Source: Sclerotiophoma versabilis
Taxonomy: Eukaryota > Ascomycota > Dothideomycetes > Pleosporales > Didymellaceae
Length of the DNA: 64,000 bases
Direction of reading: 5' to 3'
Assembly (NCBI GenBank): GCA_012274445.1
Contig: JAAROD010000015.1
Coordinates: 2,232,001 to 2,296,000, forward strand
Every line of letters starts with the position of its first letter. Within the stretch, counting starts at the first letter, position 1. The position numbers were made by a program, and so were the translations under genes. Below are positions 8,870 to 21,500 of the stretch, one piece after another. The notes under the pieces were generated by a model. The model was not told the origin of the DNA. It saw nothing but the letters and a program-made list of their open reading frames with translations, and did no database searches.

Positions 8870-11800
8870 ATATATTATTATTTTTTTAACTTCCTACTTA
8901 TTATTACTATTAGCTTAATAGTAGAAGTCTTTCTAGATTAGTATTCTTAGATTAACAGGTTATAATAGTATAATATAGAATACTAGGTAGATTTTTATAT
9001 CCTTAGGTAGCTTAAGTTAATAGTTAACTAGGCTAATTTGCTTAGAAATAAGAAATAGTCTAACCTTAACCTTGTCTAGTTTTTTTATTACTCTTTATAT
9101 TCTAAGATTTTTTATAAGAAAGTAGACTTTATCTCTCTCTTTTAGCTAAGGTGCTGTTTTTTATTTCTAATTAATATATAAAATAGCTTGTTTCTAAGCT
9201 TATATAATATTTTTAAGTAATTTCTAGTGTACTTACTTTAGTCTAACTACTAAAGCTATTGCTAATTCTGTCTAAATAGAGTAATTAAGAAATAAAGTAA
9301 AGAGATTTAGGTATCTCCTGTAGTTTATAAAGAATAGTATTATACCTATTACTTCTAATAACTTATTATTATATACAATTTATGCTATAGGTAATAGTAA
9401 AACCTAGTTATCTTATTCCCAGTTACTATAGATCTAAAGGTATGTTTCTATAGTCTAATTTATTCTTTCTGTCTATCTATCTATCTATAGATAATAGGCT
9501 GTAGATAGCTTTTTCTTAGTACCTAATATAGTAAGTATTATAGTTTAGTAGTTTAATATAAAAAGCTTATCTCTATTACTAATAATTAATTTAGGTATTC
9601 TATAGTAGTAAATAATCTAGTTAATAAATACTATAGCTAGCTGCTGCGTAGTATAGCTATATTTAAATAGTATTATTTTAGCGTACTTAGTAAATCTATC
9701 TACTATAATAAAGATTAAGTTATAAGTATATTCTATAATAGAGTCTTTAGAGGGTAGTAGCTGTATAATAAAATCTATTATAATATTTGTTTATAGTGCT
9801 ATTAGTAGCTCTATTACTTATACTTCTCTATACTTAGCATATATACTATACTTATTCTACTAGTACTATATATAGTTCTTAATAAACTTAGTAACTTTAT
9901 TCTTTATATTAGAGAACTTATAGTATTTTTTAATAAGTTCTATAGTATAAGTAATACTAAGATATCTATATAGCGCATTGTTATAATATCTTAAGATAAC
10001 TTCTTTTTAAAGTTTTTCTAGTACCTACTCTAGAATTTATTATTTCTACTAAACTTGCATTACTAAATTAAGCTGCTATAATAGTTCTAATATTCTATCC
10101 TTATTAACTCTAAGAATAGTAAACTTATTAATTATCTTTTTACCTATAAAGTTATAGCGTTAGCTAAGTATATCTACTCTACTGTTTTTCTTTTCTAGTA
10201 TATACAGGATCTTAAACTTATACTAACTAAGCATTTCTAACTAGCGTACTTATTATTAGTTTAGAACCTTAGTAGTAGTAAAATATACTAAGTTCTTATA
10301 ATCTATATAAATAGTAAGTTCTAAGCAGCTTTTTATATATACTCTCTAATATTATAATATATTAATAATAGCTATAAGCTCCTTATTATATATATTATAT
10401 TATTCTTCTAGTGCTATAAACTTTCTTAAATAGTAGGTAATTAGGTGCTATTAACTGTCTTATTCTTAAGTAATACATACTCCTAATACTAAATCTAAGG
10501 TATCTATTTTAAGGCACGTAGGTTTACTACTTCTAAATATAATTAGTATAAGAGGCTCTATGTATACCTACTTAAGTAATTAGAAAGCATCCTCTTATGC
10601 TTATTTCTACTTAAAGAGTGTATTCTTCTACGTAAGTCTCATAAGTAGTAAGGCCTTTATAGAGTAGTTCTTAATAAAGTATTAGTTAAAGTTAATAAAC
10701 CTAAGGAATTCTTAAATTCTCTTAACTATAGTAGGTGTTAGCTAGTTCTTTATAACCTAGATTTTCTTTTTACTTATCTTAACTCTATATCTTCCTATAA
10801 TATAGCTAAGGAACTCTACTTCTTTCTTATGCTATTTATACTTCTTTAGCTTTAGCCTAAGGTCTACTATTACTAAGTATTCTAACACTTATTATATATA
10901 GACCTTGTATTCTTCTAGTATTTTACTATACACTAGGATATTATCAAGGTATACTACTACTATAATGTCTAGGTGTGCTTACAGCACATTATTAATTAGT
11001 GCCTAATATACTACTAGTGTATTAGTTAGCCTAAATAGTATAACTATATACTTATAGTAACTATAATAGGTTCTAAATACTATCTTCTATTCTTTACTTT
11101 TCTTTATGCGTATAAGGTTATATACTCTGTATAAGTTAAGTGCAGTATAGAACTTTACTTCTAATAACTAGTCCTATAACTTAGATATATTAGGTAGCAG
11201 ATAATAATTCTTAATAGTAATATTATTTAACTTCTAGTAGTTAACGCAAAGCCTTAGCTTACTATCTTTCTTTAGTATAAATAGAATAGAGAATTCTGCT
11301 AGAAATTTAGATTTTCTAATAAATCTCTTTATAAGGTTCTCCTTAATATACTTATATAGTATCTTAAGTTCTTTCTTAGATAGCTAGTATATAGGCCTAA
11401 AGAATAGTTCTTTCTCTTCTTTAAGTTTAATTTTATAATCCTAAGGTTAATACTTAGGTAGTGCTTTTATAAATAACTTTTCTTTAAATATCTAGGTATA
11501 CTATCTATATACATCTAGTATGCTAGAAGGTATACTCTTATTCTTCTTAATTATTATAGAAGAGCTTTCTTAGTCTATATAGTTAATTACTCTATCTTAG
11601 TACGTTTTATATATTAAAAAGACATTATTATTCTTCTTCTTATTTACTAGTTATAGCACGCACTGCATAGGCTTTAAGACATTAGTACTATAATTATATT
11701 ATCTTAATAAAAGTCTTTTCTATATCTAGTCTATCTTTAGATTATACTTTTATAACTAGAGAAGTTCTAGTATAATATTATATATAGCCTTTATAAAGAC

Positions 11801-12112
11801 GTTTAGAGTTAATTTCTTATAGTGCCTCTATATTTCTAGAAAGGCTACTATTACTTTATATATAATATACAGCTCTTCTAGTATTAATTCTCTATTAGCT
11901 ACTTAGAGTAAATAGGCGTATTTCTTTATGCATAGTATAAGACCTACTTAGTATATTACTATCTAGAATATATAGTTTGCCTGTGCTCCTAAGTCTAAGA
12001 GTGCTAATAGTACTACTCTATTTAACTTAATAGGTAGTCTAATAAGTAAGCTGTTCTTAATAGTGTTAAGAGATTACTTAGCAGAGTACTCTTTTAGTAC
12101 TTACCTAAAAAA
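8870..12112 (-). pseudogene. Family 1 pol remnant, element 1
   Basis: Minus-strand Ty3 Pol with dozens of RIP stops. A C-terminal integrase tail (KLDKVRVGPF-like, then LELPKDIKIH-like) lies at 8930-9120. Integrase and RNase H follow to about 10500. The RT motif reads VVYLDNILVYS near 10930-10955, so catalytic YLDD became YLDN. RT N-terminus and protease run to the frameshift heptamer TTTTTTA, preserved at 12106-12112. TCTA repeats near 9471-9490 lie inside pol and are also seen in the sister copies. Confidence 0.88.
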
Positions 12113-14108
12113 GTTTCTTTATTACTAAATCTATAGATAATCTTACTGCCTTTGTGCAGCTTATAGTTTAGGTTAAGATAATACTACTAATATAAATTAT
12201 AGTAGGAGCTATTAATAACTAATTGTATATATATAATTACCTAATAAATATCTATACCTAGAAAATACAGCTTAGAATGCTTATCTTAGAGGTGCATTTT
12301 GTATATATTATTTTTATAATTATACTATTATTTCCTGTATATAGTACTAGAAGTTAAAAACTATTTCTTTTTTAGTTTTTCTAATTTATATATATAATAG
12401 GCGTTGTATATATATGCTATCTATAATAATTTTCTATAGTTTAGATTCTAGTAGTCTAAGGTATAGTCTAGTTATAGGTTTAGATATAATGCTAGCTTCC
12501 TGTTAAAGTTAGGTTTGTTTCTGCGTTAGTTATCTTTTATTTATTACTTAAGTTCCTGTTATATAGTATAGTTGCTAGCACTAAGCTTATTAAACTTATA
12601 TTTCTACTAATCTTATTAGAACTTATTAAGGTTATTAACCTGTTGTTATCCTATGTAAGTTTAAAGTGCTATTTATTATAGTTTTTATTAATACTTTTAG
12701 TAATCTGTTTATAGTTTGCTTAAAAGGTATTATTATTATCTTAGAATTCTTAACGTGCTGATTCTACTTTAGTATGCTTATTAAATTTATATATGTCTAT
12801 GTTATACTAACTTTCTTTAGTGTTAGAGGCGTAGGTAATACTTCTATCTGCTTCTTATCTAGCAGTGTTACGTAGTTATTAGGATATTATAGGCTGCTTA
12901 TACCTGCGCACTTTTAGTCCTTATTTATATACTTATTCTATTTATTCTAATAGTTATCCTATTAGGTCCTATAGGTACTTCTACTATTTATTTAATATCT
13001 AGTAAAGTATAGGTGCTTAACTTTAGACACTTTATATATCCTTATTAGATAGTGTAATATAATTATTATTAGATCTAGTCTTAGAGTCTTCTAGAAGACG
13101 TCTTATATTATAAGTAAGAATCTCTTATTTATTACTAGTATCTATATCTCTATAGGTAAGTACGTTTAGTTATTAAACTACCTTATTCTTTAATTAATAA
13201 TTCTTAGTATAGTAACTCTACTTACTATAGCTGTAATAAGTTATACTAGACTTATCTTTATTATAACTACCCTTTTTCTTACTCTATTATTCTAGTAGTA
13301 GTCCCTTATTAAGGTTTAAGAGGTCTATAGCCTTTAGTCTAAAGTATCTACTCTATATATTATTATAGATGCGTTAACTAGTATTAAACGAATAGTAGTT
13401 ACGTCCTCTTTAGTTTTCTTAGTGCAGGTTATTATTACACTACTAGTTTTATAGTTATAAGTAGTTATTTATATTACCTATAACTTATACTTATAAATTC
13501 TTTTTTAACTCTAAGTAAAGCTTATAGAGATAAGTATTAATATTAATAGCTTTATTTTCTAAGTCTTTAAGGCTTCTAATTACTGCGCTAGTATGCATAA
13601 GTTCTTCTTTAACTTTAGGCTTTAGACTCTGCCTAAATATAGTTATTAGTGCAGTATTATTCTAGTTAGTATTATAAGTAATAGCTTAGAAATTAGTAAT
13701 ATAGTCTATAACTAACGTAGTCTGCTAAATAGTCTAGATATTATATCTAGCTATATTAGGTTTATTAATAACTCTAAAGATCTATTAGATCTTAGTCTTA
13801 AATTCTATAAAGTTATTAAGCTATATATTATCTTTAAGAGAGGTAGTCTTACTTATCTTATTCTAAATAAAGAGTTAAATCTATTTAAAGGCTTTACTAC
13901 GTATATATAATATAGCTAGCTTAACCTTGTTTTCTTCTTTAATAGATGCGCCTTAAAAGGTAAAGAATAAATTAAACTAAAGGAGCTAATTCTTAAGCTT
14001 AGAACAGTTTCTATTATAGAGGTTAGGTTTAGCAACTTTAAGGCTAGCTGAATTGCGCGTATTAGTAGAGTTGCTAGAGGTAGTATAATCTTCTAATATG
14101 TTGCTTAT
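12022..14108 (-). pseudogene. Family 1 gag remnant, element 1
   Basis: Aligns along its length with the intact gag at 894-3035 but is saturated with C-to-T and G-to-A changes. The start is ATA instead of ATG near 14108, many Gln/Trp codons are stops, and Cys codons of the zinc-binding modules are largely Tyr. The overlap with the pol frame and the TTTTTTA heptamer survive. Non-functional. Confidence 0.85.
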
Positions 14109-14125
14109 ATTGCAGGTGTTAAAAA

Positions 14126-14614
14126 TATTAAAGTTATACTTTAGTTAAAGACTATAAGCACTAATTCTGTTAGTTCTTAAGTATAAACAACGCGCAGTAG
14201 ATTAGAGTAGGTTATTGCCTAGTATAACACTGTAATAATAGGGGTTAATAATAAGTAGTATAGAGTAGACTATCTAGCTTAAGAGTTAAGTTAAGATTCT
14301 AAAGATAAACTTAATTAACAAGGTTAAATACAAACTATAAGGGTTATATTCTTACTTACTATATACTTGCTAAAAGATAATACTTATTAATAAGTAACTA
14401 GAGTTAGTCTAATAAAATAAATAGCATTACTTATTAATAAGTAATAATATATAATACTTATTAATAAGTAAGTTATATATATTATACTTATTAATAAGTA
14501 TATTACGTAACTATATAAAGAGAGATTCTTCCTAACTCTATCCTTAGTTTATAGGTAAGGGCTGTAGTTAGCTACTTAATTACTGTGCTACTTTGTCCGC
14601 ACAGGATTATAACA
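14126..14614 (-). repeat. 5' LTR of element 1
   Basis: 489 bp, same length as its partner. Ends ATTATAACA, keeping the terminal CA. Four palindromic units are present as TTATTAATAAG derivatives. Confidence 0.92.
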
Positions 14615-16950
14615 GGCTGCTAGTAAGTTACTAGCTCTAATAAATATCTTTTTAAGTAGGTCTAGTAGCGTATAGTATAAGATAAGAAGCTTATTTCTAG
14701 ATTTTATATAGAGTAGGCTGTATAGTACTTCTAGAGTCTTTCTATTTACTTTATTTAGCTTAATTATATAATCTACCTTTAGGCCTCTATATAGTAGTAG
14801 CTTGTTTTCTTCTTCTAGAATAAATAGCTAAATATATAATTATAGATATATAGAGAGTATAGCTTATACTTTATCTTTTATTATTTAGGTTTTAGGTTTT
14901 AAAGCCTTCTAGATATCTTGCATGCTAGTAGAAAAGACTTAAACTCTAGAGTCTTTCTTATAGCTCTTCTATATATAGTACTAGAAGACTACTACTAATA
15001 TAGAGTAGTAGTCTAGAAAGGTAAGCACTTTAGTACTTTATATAGTAACTTTATATTACTTTATCTATAGTAATCTTCCCTAGAAGTTAATAACATCTCT
15101 AATATTCTCTAGCTAGGTCTTCTCTAAGATTATATTATACTTATATATTAATAGGCTAATATAAGCTGCTTCTTATAGCTATTATATGCCTTTAATATTA
15201 AGAGTAAATTCTATAATCTTAGAATTCTTACTTATCTAGTTATTTACTTCTTCTATCTTAATAGGAGTAATTAGTATATATACTAAGTTTATTCTTTATA
15301 TAAACTATTTATTTACTAGATAAGAGGTATAGTAACTATTATTAATTATAGCAGTAGCTTATATAGTTAAGTTAATAATTATATAAATTATTATAGGTTT
15401 TATTATAGCTAGTTCATAGAGTAAAGAATATATAAGTTATATAGGCTTTAGAACTTATTAAAAAGGCTCTAGTATATAACCTTTAGTAAAAGCTAGTCTT
15501 TTCTCTTATTTTTAGAGAAAGACGTCTCTTTAGTAGGTTATATAAAAGTAACTCTAAAAGTTCTAGTAGTTACTTTCTACTTATCTATATAGAAAGGTAA
15601 GCTAAAATATACTTTCTTTTTATAATTTTATACTATTTAGCCTTTATTACTACACTTTAGGTAGCTGCCTATTACTTTTCTTTTCTAAAGTTCTTTTTCC
15701 ATTCTTTAGTACTCTTTCTTCTTTATACAGGGCTAGTAAGTACCTACTATAGGTTACTAGTCTATTTTATTACTATTTCTTTATTAAGGTTTCTAGAGGG
15801 TTAAGTTATATATCTAGATAGAGTAGCTGTTACCTATAATCCTATCTATAGCCTTAAGGTTCTTCTAGGTTATTCTAGCACGCTATATAAACTATTTATA
15901 TATCTTAAGTCTAGGTAGTTAATATCTAGCTTAGGCTCTTAACAGCTTACTATTTAAACTATTCTTAAGATAGTTAATCTTCTAAGTATAGCTTACTCTG
16001 TCTAAGGCTACTTCTTTTAGCTTTAGGTTAAACTTCTAGATATATAAATTAAAGTTATTTTTATCTTATTTTATTATACGCAAGTACTTAAAGGCTTTCT
16101 CCTAAGTAGTAAAGTTCTTAAAGAACCTATTAGGGTATACCTAGGTTTTATTAAGTATTAGCAGGGTAGTGCTGTTTATAAAGCCTATTATTATTAGAGA
16201 TAAAGTATTAAATACTTAACTAGTTATATAAGCAATTACGTAGTTAACTTAGTTCTTCTAAGTAGAGAACGCTAGCTAGTTTCTATATAGCTTAGCCTAT
16301 ACCTTTATCTTCTATTAGAAATATTATTTATATAATTCTTTATTAAACACTTCTATATTAGGAAGTCTAGGCTTTTTAGCCTATTAAACAGTATAATTTT
16401 AGTAGTTACTTAAAGAGGTAGAACTAGAGAAAAAGTTTTATCTACTTCTTTCTAAGGTTTCTAGACAAGCATTATTACTTAGTAGTTCTCTAAGTTTATT
16501 TATTTAGAATTATAGCTACTTATATAGTTATCTCTCTTACTTACTTACTAGTTTATCTAGGTTAGTTTTTAAGAATTATATTATTACTATTAGATTATCT
16601 ACTAATAGGCTGCGTAATAGGTCTTACTATTACTTATATAGATACTATAATTATATCTACTATTTATTTATTAGCTAGCTCCTAGGTAGCTATTAATTAT
16701 AAAGGTTGTCTTCTTCTATTATTGTACGCTTAAGGGGTTTAGTTAGTTTTAATCTTTCTACTTATATTAAGAGTTAAAGTAGCCTTCTAATAAGTATGCA
16801 TTTATTCTATACAATAGAAGTAGAAAGATAGAGAAGGAAGAAGAAATTATTTCTTCTTATATATAATATAGCAAGATACTAAGCTATACTCTGTAAGTAC
16901 GTGTATAGGTTTAGTATATAGTCTTATATACTTAGAGCTTAGCCTATTAT
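14615..16950 (-). pseudogene. Family 2 gag/protease remnant, copy 1
   Basis: Continuation of the pol frame broken at 7692, collinear with the second copy from 22894 to about 23399 (here to about 15115). Minus-strand frames show a degraded zinc-knuckle-like stretch near 15635-15670 (YLKCSNKG, first Cys now Tyr, His not preserved) followed by PFYIDKQ-like sequence that leads into the protease region. Upstream to about 16950 is gag-like, Lys/Leu-rich degraded coding. The exact start and LTR were not found. Confidence 0.6.
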
Positions 16951-18354
16951 AATAATTAACTTTTTAACTTTCTAGATAATATAACTAAAGAGCTAGGTAA
17001 GAACATTAACTATATAAATAATACTAAGCAGCTAGATATTATTAGAGCAGCTATATCTAAGAGCTAAGATAATCTAAGAAAGTACTATTCTTAAACAGGG
17101 GGTAAACCGAAATTTCTATTTAATTATATAATAATCTTAGATCTAACTTAAAAGCTTACTATATATAAGGTATCTATTATAGTTACTTACTATAGCTAAA
17201 TACTTACCTCTTTTATAGAATTCTACTTAGAATACTTAAGATAAGTATATATACTAAAAGTAGTTTCTAGATTACCTTAATTAATATAATAAAGTAGAAC
17301 TTAAGGACTAAAGTTAAGTTCTTTAATCTATACTAAGGCCTACTCTAGAGACTAAATAGTTCTAAAAGCCTCTTATATCTAACCTATTACTAAACAGTAG
17401 CTTTTTAATATTTAGCTAAAGCTTAGCTATATTTAAGTCTAGCTATAAAAGAGGGTAAACCTATAGAGAAGGTAAATCTTACCTAAGTATACTCTGTGTT
17501 AATAGAGAAGGCTTTAATTTACTTAAGTAGTAGTATACTAACTAAGCTTTCTTTCTCTAGCTTACTTAAGTTATAAAGAATATTCTAGTAGTACTTATTA
17601 CTTAAGTAGTTATAAGGTAAGTATTTAATACTGCCTAAGATATTATTAGAGATAGAAGGTATAGGCTTTTAGCTTAAATAACCTAAAAAATAATAATCCT
17701 TAAGAATTTAATATATTAGGGTTAATCTTAAGAGGAGGTACTATTACCTACTAATAAGGTAGATAATCTATTAGAGCTTCTAGCTAGTAGTAATTTTAAT
17801 AGTAGAAATAAAACTAAAGAGAATACTAGAGATAAGCTACTAGTACCTTCTATAATACTGTATACTTAAGTTAGACCTACTTATAAAAACTCTATGTAAG
17901 TAAAATAAAGAACTATATATTTTAATAATTCTATACTATTATAAATAGCTATAATAAAGAGTATAAATAGAAGCTTATAAATTACCTATATATAATCTTA
18001 TCTTATATATAATAACCTTCTCTATTACTATATAGAAAATAATACTAGGCTATATTAACTTTAATAAGTAGTTCTTTAACCTTCTTAAATATATATTTAT
18101 ATATAATTTTAAAAAGGTTATTATTACTAAGAAAGCCTTATAATACTCTTAGTTTAAGAAGTTACTTATAGATAATAGTATAAAGGTATATAAGATCTAG
18201 CTAGAATATAAAAAAAAGGCTAGGTAATAGAAAGAAGAGTACTAGTACTAGTAGAAACAGCAGAACTAGTAAGAGAACATATAAGTATACTAGTAGGCCT
18301 TATACTAGTATCTCCTCTGTAGATATCTATAGACAATATTAAAGGCAGATAAAT
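16951..18354 (+). other. Unclassified AT-rich repeat DNA with coding-like plus-strand stretches
   Basis: RIP-like composition and no match to another part of the window. Plus-strand frames at about 17880-18300 have coding texture with TAG/TAA in place of likely Gln/Trp (for example near 18170-18290, Lys/Gln-rich), but no motif I can assign. It could be a degraded transposase or host-derived gene. A run AAACAGGGGG at 17094-17103 is one of few GC-rich spots. Confidence 0.35.
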
Positions 18355-18562
18355 AGGGCCTAGGTACTCTAAACCTAACCTCTACCTAACTCTACCTAAC
18401 CTATACCTACGCTAGTAGGTACCTCTACCTAACTTCTACCTACACTAGTACTACCTCTACTTAACCTATACCTATACTAAAGGTACTCTAACCTAACCTA
18501 TACCTATAGTTTATACAATTCTAACTTAACTCTAACCTAATATTAAGTACTCTAAACCTATT
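18355..18562. repeat. Degenerate CCTAAC/CTACCTA minisatellite
   Basis: About 200 bp of irregular ACCTAACCTCTACCT-like units between unclassified sequence and the start of the second family 2 copy. The units vary in length (roughly 10-16 bp) and include GCTAGTAGGTA interruptions. It resembles no canonical telomere repeat. Confidence 0.6.
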
Positions 18563-21500
18563 TACTAGCCTACTTACTCTACTACCTTTAACTACCTTAT
18601 TAATATTACTTACTAGCTTATTACTTATATAACTACTAGAAGTATTATTCTAGCTAATATTAATAGTACTCTTCTCTTTTATAGTCTTTTTCTTTACTAA
18701 TATTCTATATAGATTAATATCTATTATATTACTAACTACTTTCTTTACTTTTATAATAAGTTTCTATATAATACTGTTTTTAGTTCTAGAGTCTATAATT
18801 ACTCTTCTATTATTACTTATATAACTATTTATACTCATTAGCTACTTACCTAGTACTTCTTCTACCTTAAGGCCTTTATTATTTACTTCTATAGTACTAT
18901 TAACCTTACTAGTTATACTAATAACTGCACTACTACTATCTAAGGTAAGAAGATATTTACAGCTTTTCTTAGCTGCGTATCTATTACTAGATAGTAGAAT
19001 AGGGCTTATTCTAACTGTGTATAGAGTAATAGTAGTACTTATTACTACTTTACTAATTCTTATACAGGTACTTCTTCTAAGTCTACTAACAGTACTTCTA
19101 GTACCTCTAGTTATTCTAGTAGATAGGCTATTACAGCCTCTGTAGAGAAAGAATACTTTAGTAATACTAAGTAGGCTCTTAGTAGTATATATAGTTCTTC
19201 TATATAGTTACTATTTATAATATAGGTAAGGTTCTTTCTTTAGTTTCTAGCTAGTTCTTTTATAGGTAGCTATATAGTCTTATATAAGCTAACTAACTTC
19301 TATAGGCTTTAGTATTAATAATATTAGCTCTTAGCTTCTAAGTTAGAGCTTTATAGCCTACTTACTTAACTTAATATTTATTATAGCTAAATTAGAGTAA
19401 AAATATATATATATTTATACTCTAAATTTAGGCTACTAAGTAGGCCTTCTCTACTGTATAATACACCCTCTTATATTTAAAGTAGAGAAACAGCTTAAAG
19501 GTAGAGACTATATAGTAAGGCTAGCTGTATACCTGCAGAGTTATAGCTAAGAGTCTCTTAGACTTTTATAGTAGAGACAGGCCTAATACCTATTTAGCCT
19601 ACTATACTATTTTAGTACCTAGTAGCTGTAGTATAACTTAGGTAAGTATAATAGAGATTATTACTACTAGTTACCTTAGCTTTAGTTACCTACTTAACTC
19701 TAAATCTATATAGCCTTTGCTTATACAGTATTAGCGTCTAGGCCTATAACTATTACAGCTAAATTAGGGCAAAAATATATATACATTTACACTCTAAATT
19801 TAGGCTACTAAGTAGGCCTTCTCTACTATATAACATACTCTCTTACGTTTAAGGTAGAGGAATAGCTTAAAAGTAGAGACTATATAGTAAGGCTAGCTAT
19901 ATGCCTATAGAGTTATAGCTAAGAGTTTCTTAGACTTTTATAGTAGGGACAGGCCTAATACCTATCTAGCCTACTATACTATTTTAGTACCTAGTAGCTG
20001 CAGTATAACTTAGGTAAGTATAACAGAGATTATTACTACTAGTTACCTTAGCTTTAGTTACCTACTTAACTTTAAATCTATATAGCCTCTGCTTATATAG
20101 TATTAGTATCTAGGCTTATAACTAATACAGCTAAATTAGGGTAAAAATATATATACATTTACACTCTAAATTTAGGCTACTAAGTAGGCCTTCTCTACTA
20201 TATAATAATATTATAGTTAATTATTCTATATATATTTATAAATAATATCTTTAATAAGGTATTCTAGGTGTTTCTTTTAGTCTTTATCTTATATAATAAC
20301 TACCTCTAGTACTTAATAATTATATTATTAAGGTAGTAGATTAGTTATAGTAAGTTATAGTAAATTAATATAGTAGAACTTAGTCTACTATAAGATATTA
20401 AGTTTAACCTAGTAGAGGTCTTATATGCAGGCTACTTAGAACTTTCTATTTTTCTAATCTAGCTTTATACTAGGTCTATTAGTCTAAATATTCTTTAGGT
20501 TTAGCTAGACCTAGTTTCTAACTTAGTATTTAGGTACTAGTTATCTTATATAGTTAGCCTAAGCTTCCTATTATTATTAGAAGTATATTATTACTAAAAT
20601 TACCTAGTCTACTACTTAGTATAAGGTTTATATAGTTTATTAGGTTACTTTTAGCTAGGTTATCTAGCAGGTCTAGAGAGAATAGTGTGTTCTTAAACTT
20701 ATATTAAAGAAAGAATAGTAAAACTCTAGTTATTAAGTTTATATAGGTGTTAAGTATTAGTTCTAGTATTAGAGTAAGTATAGCCTAGTTGTCTTATACT
20801 TAGTTTTTATACGTACGTGCTACTACTTTAATATTACTATTAGCTTTCTTAGTAAGCCTATTTATTTATAGATAGAATATAGTAGAAAGGTTCTATTATA
20901 CACCTAGAAGTTTATATACTCTTCTTTAGAGTTTACTAATAAACTAAGTACTTCTATCTAAGGTAATAAACTATATAAGTCTATATAGTTAGTAAACTTC
21001 TAATATAAATACCTAAGTAATATTATCTACTTTAATCTTCTTTAAGAGAATTAGGATTATACTCTTACTTAGTTAGTCTTTTACAGCTATAAGGTTTATA
21101 TAACCTAAGAAAAGTAGAAGATAAGTAATAAAATTTACTATAAGGTCTTACTATATATAGCTAGGTACTAGTAAAAGTTATAGGTAACTATATTTTCTAT
21201 TTCTTTAAAGAGTACTTTACTAATAAATATTATAATTCTATATAAAGTAATAGTTATCTTTACTTATTTCTAGCTAGTACTATATTCTTACTATTATATA
21301 GTAGGTTTCTTCTCTTCTAGAGTATCCTATCTAGACTATAAGATATACTTACTATATAATACCTATATAGATAGGTTTACTATTTAGTACCTAGGTTCTA
21401 TTTCTCTACTAGAGTTTATTATTATCTATTACTATATAGTTAGCTAAGAATACTACTATCTTTTTTATAATAGTATTTAGAAATTTTATACTATTCTTAA

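Larger units (their letters stand above)
7693..14614 (-). mobile_element. Family 1 Ty3/gypsy element 1, full-length and RIP-mutated (6922 bp)
   Basis: Two 489-bp LTRs (7693-8181, 14126-14614) flank a 5.9-kb internal region with gag and pol on minus and an extra plus-strand frame next to the 3' LTR. The target duplication is GGCTA (7688-7692) and GGCTG (14615-14619), differing by one G-to-A. The second family 2 copy near 22890-22920 has the uninterrupted site AAGGCTACTAGTAAG, so this is a clean nested insertion. Confidence 0.95.

Noticed and set aside
9471..9490. TCTA microsatellite in pol
   Set aside because: Occurs at the same place in all family 1 copies within the integrase region, so it is mutated coding sequence and not an independent repeat.
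18355..18562. CCTAAC-rich stretch considered as an internal telomere repeat
   Set aside because: Units are irregular and mostly CTACCTA or CTAACCT; there is no run of the fungal CCCTAA unit.
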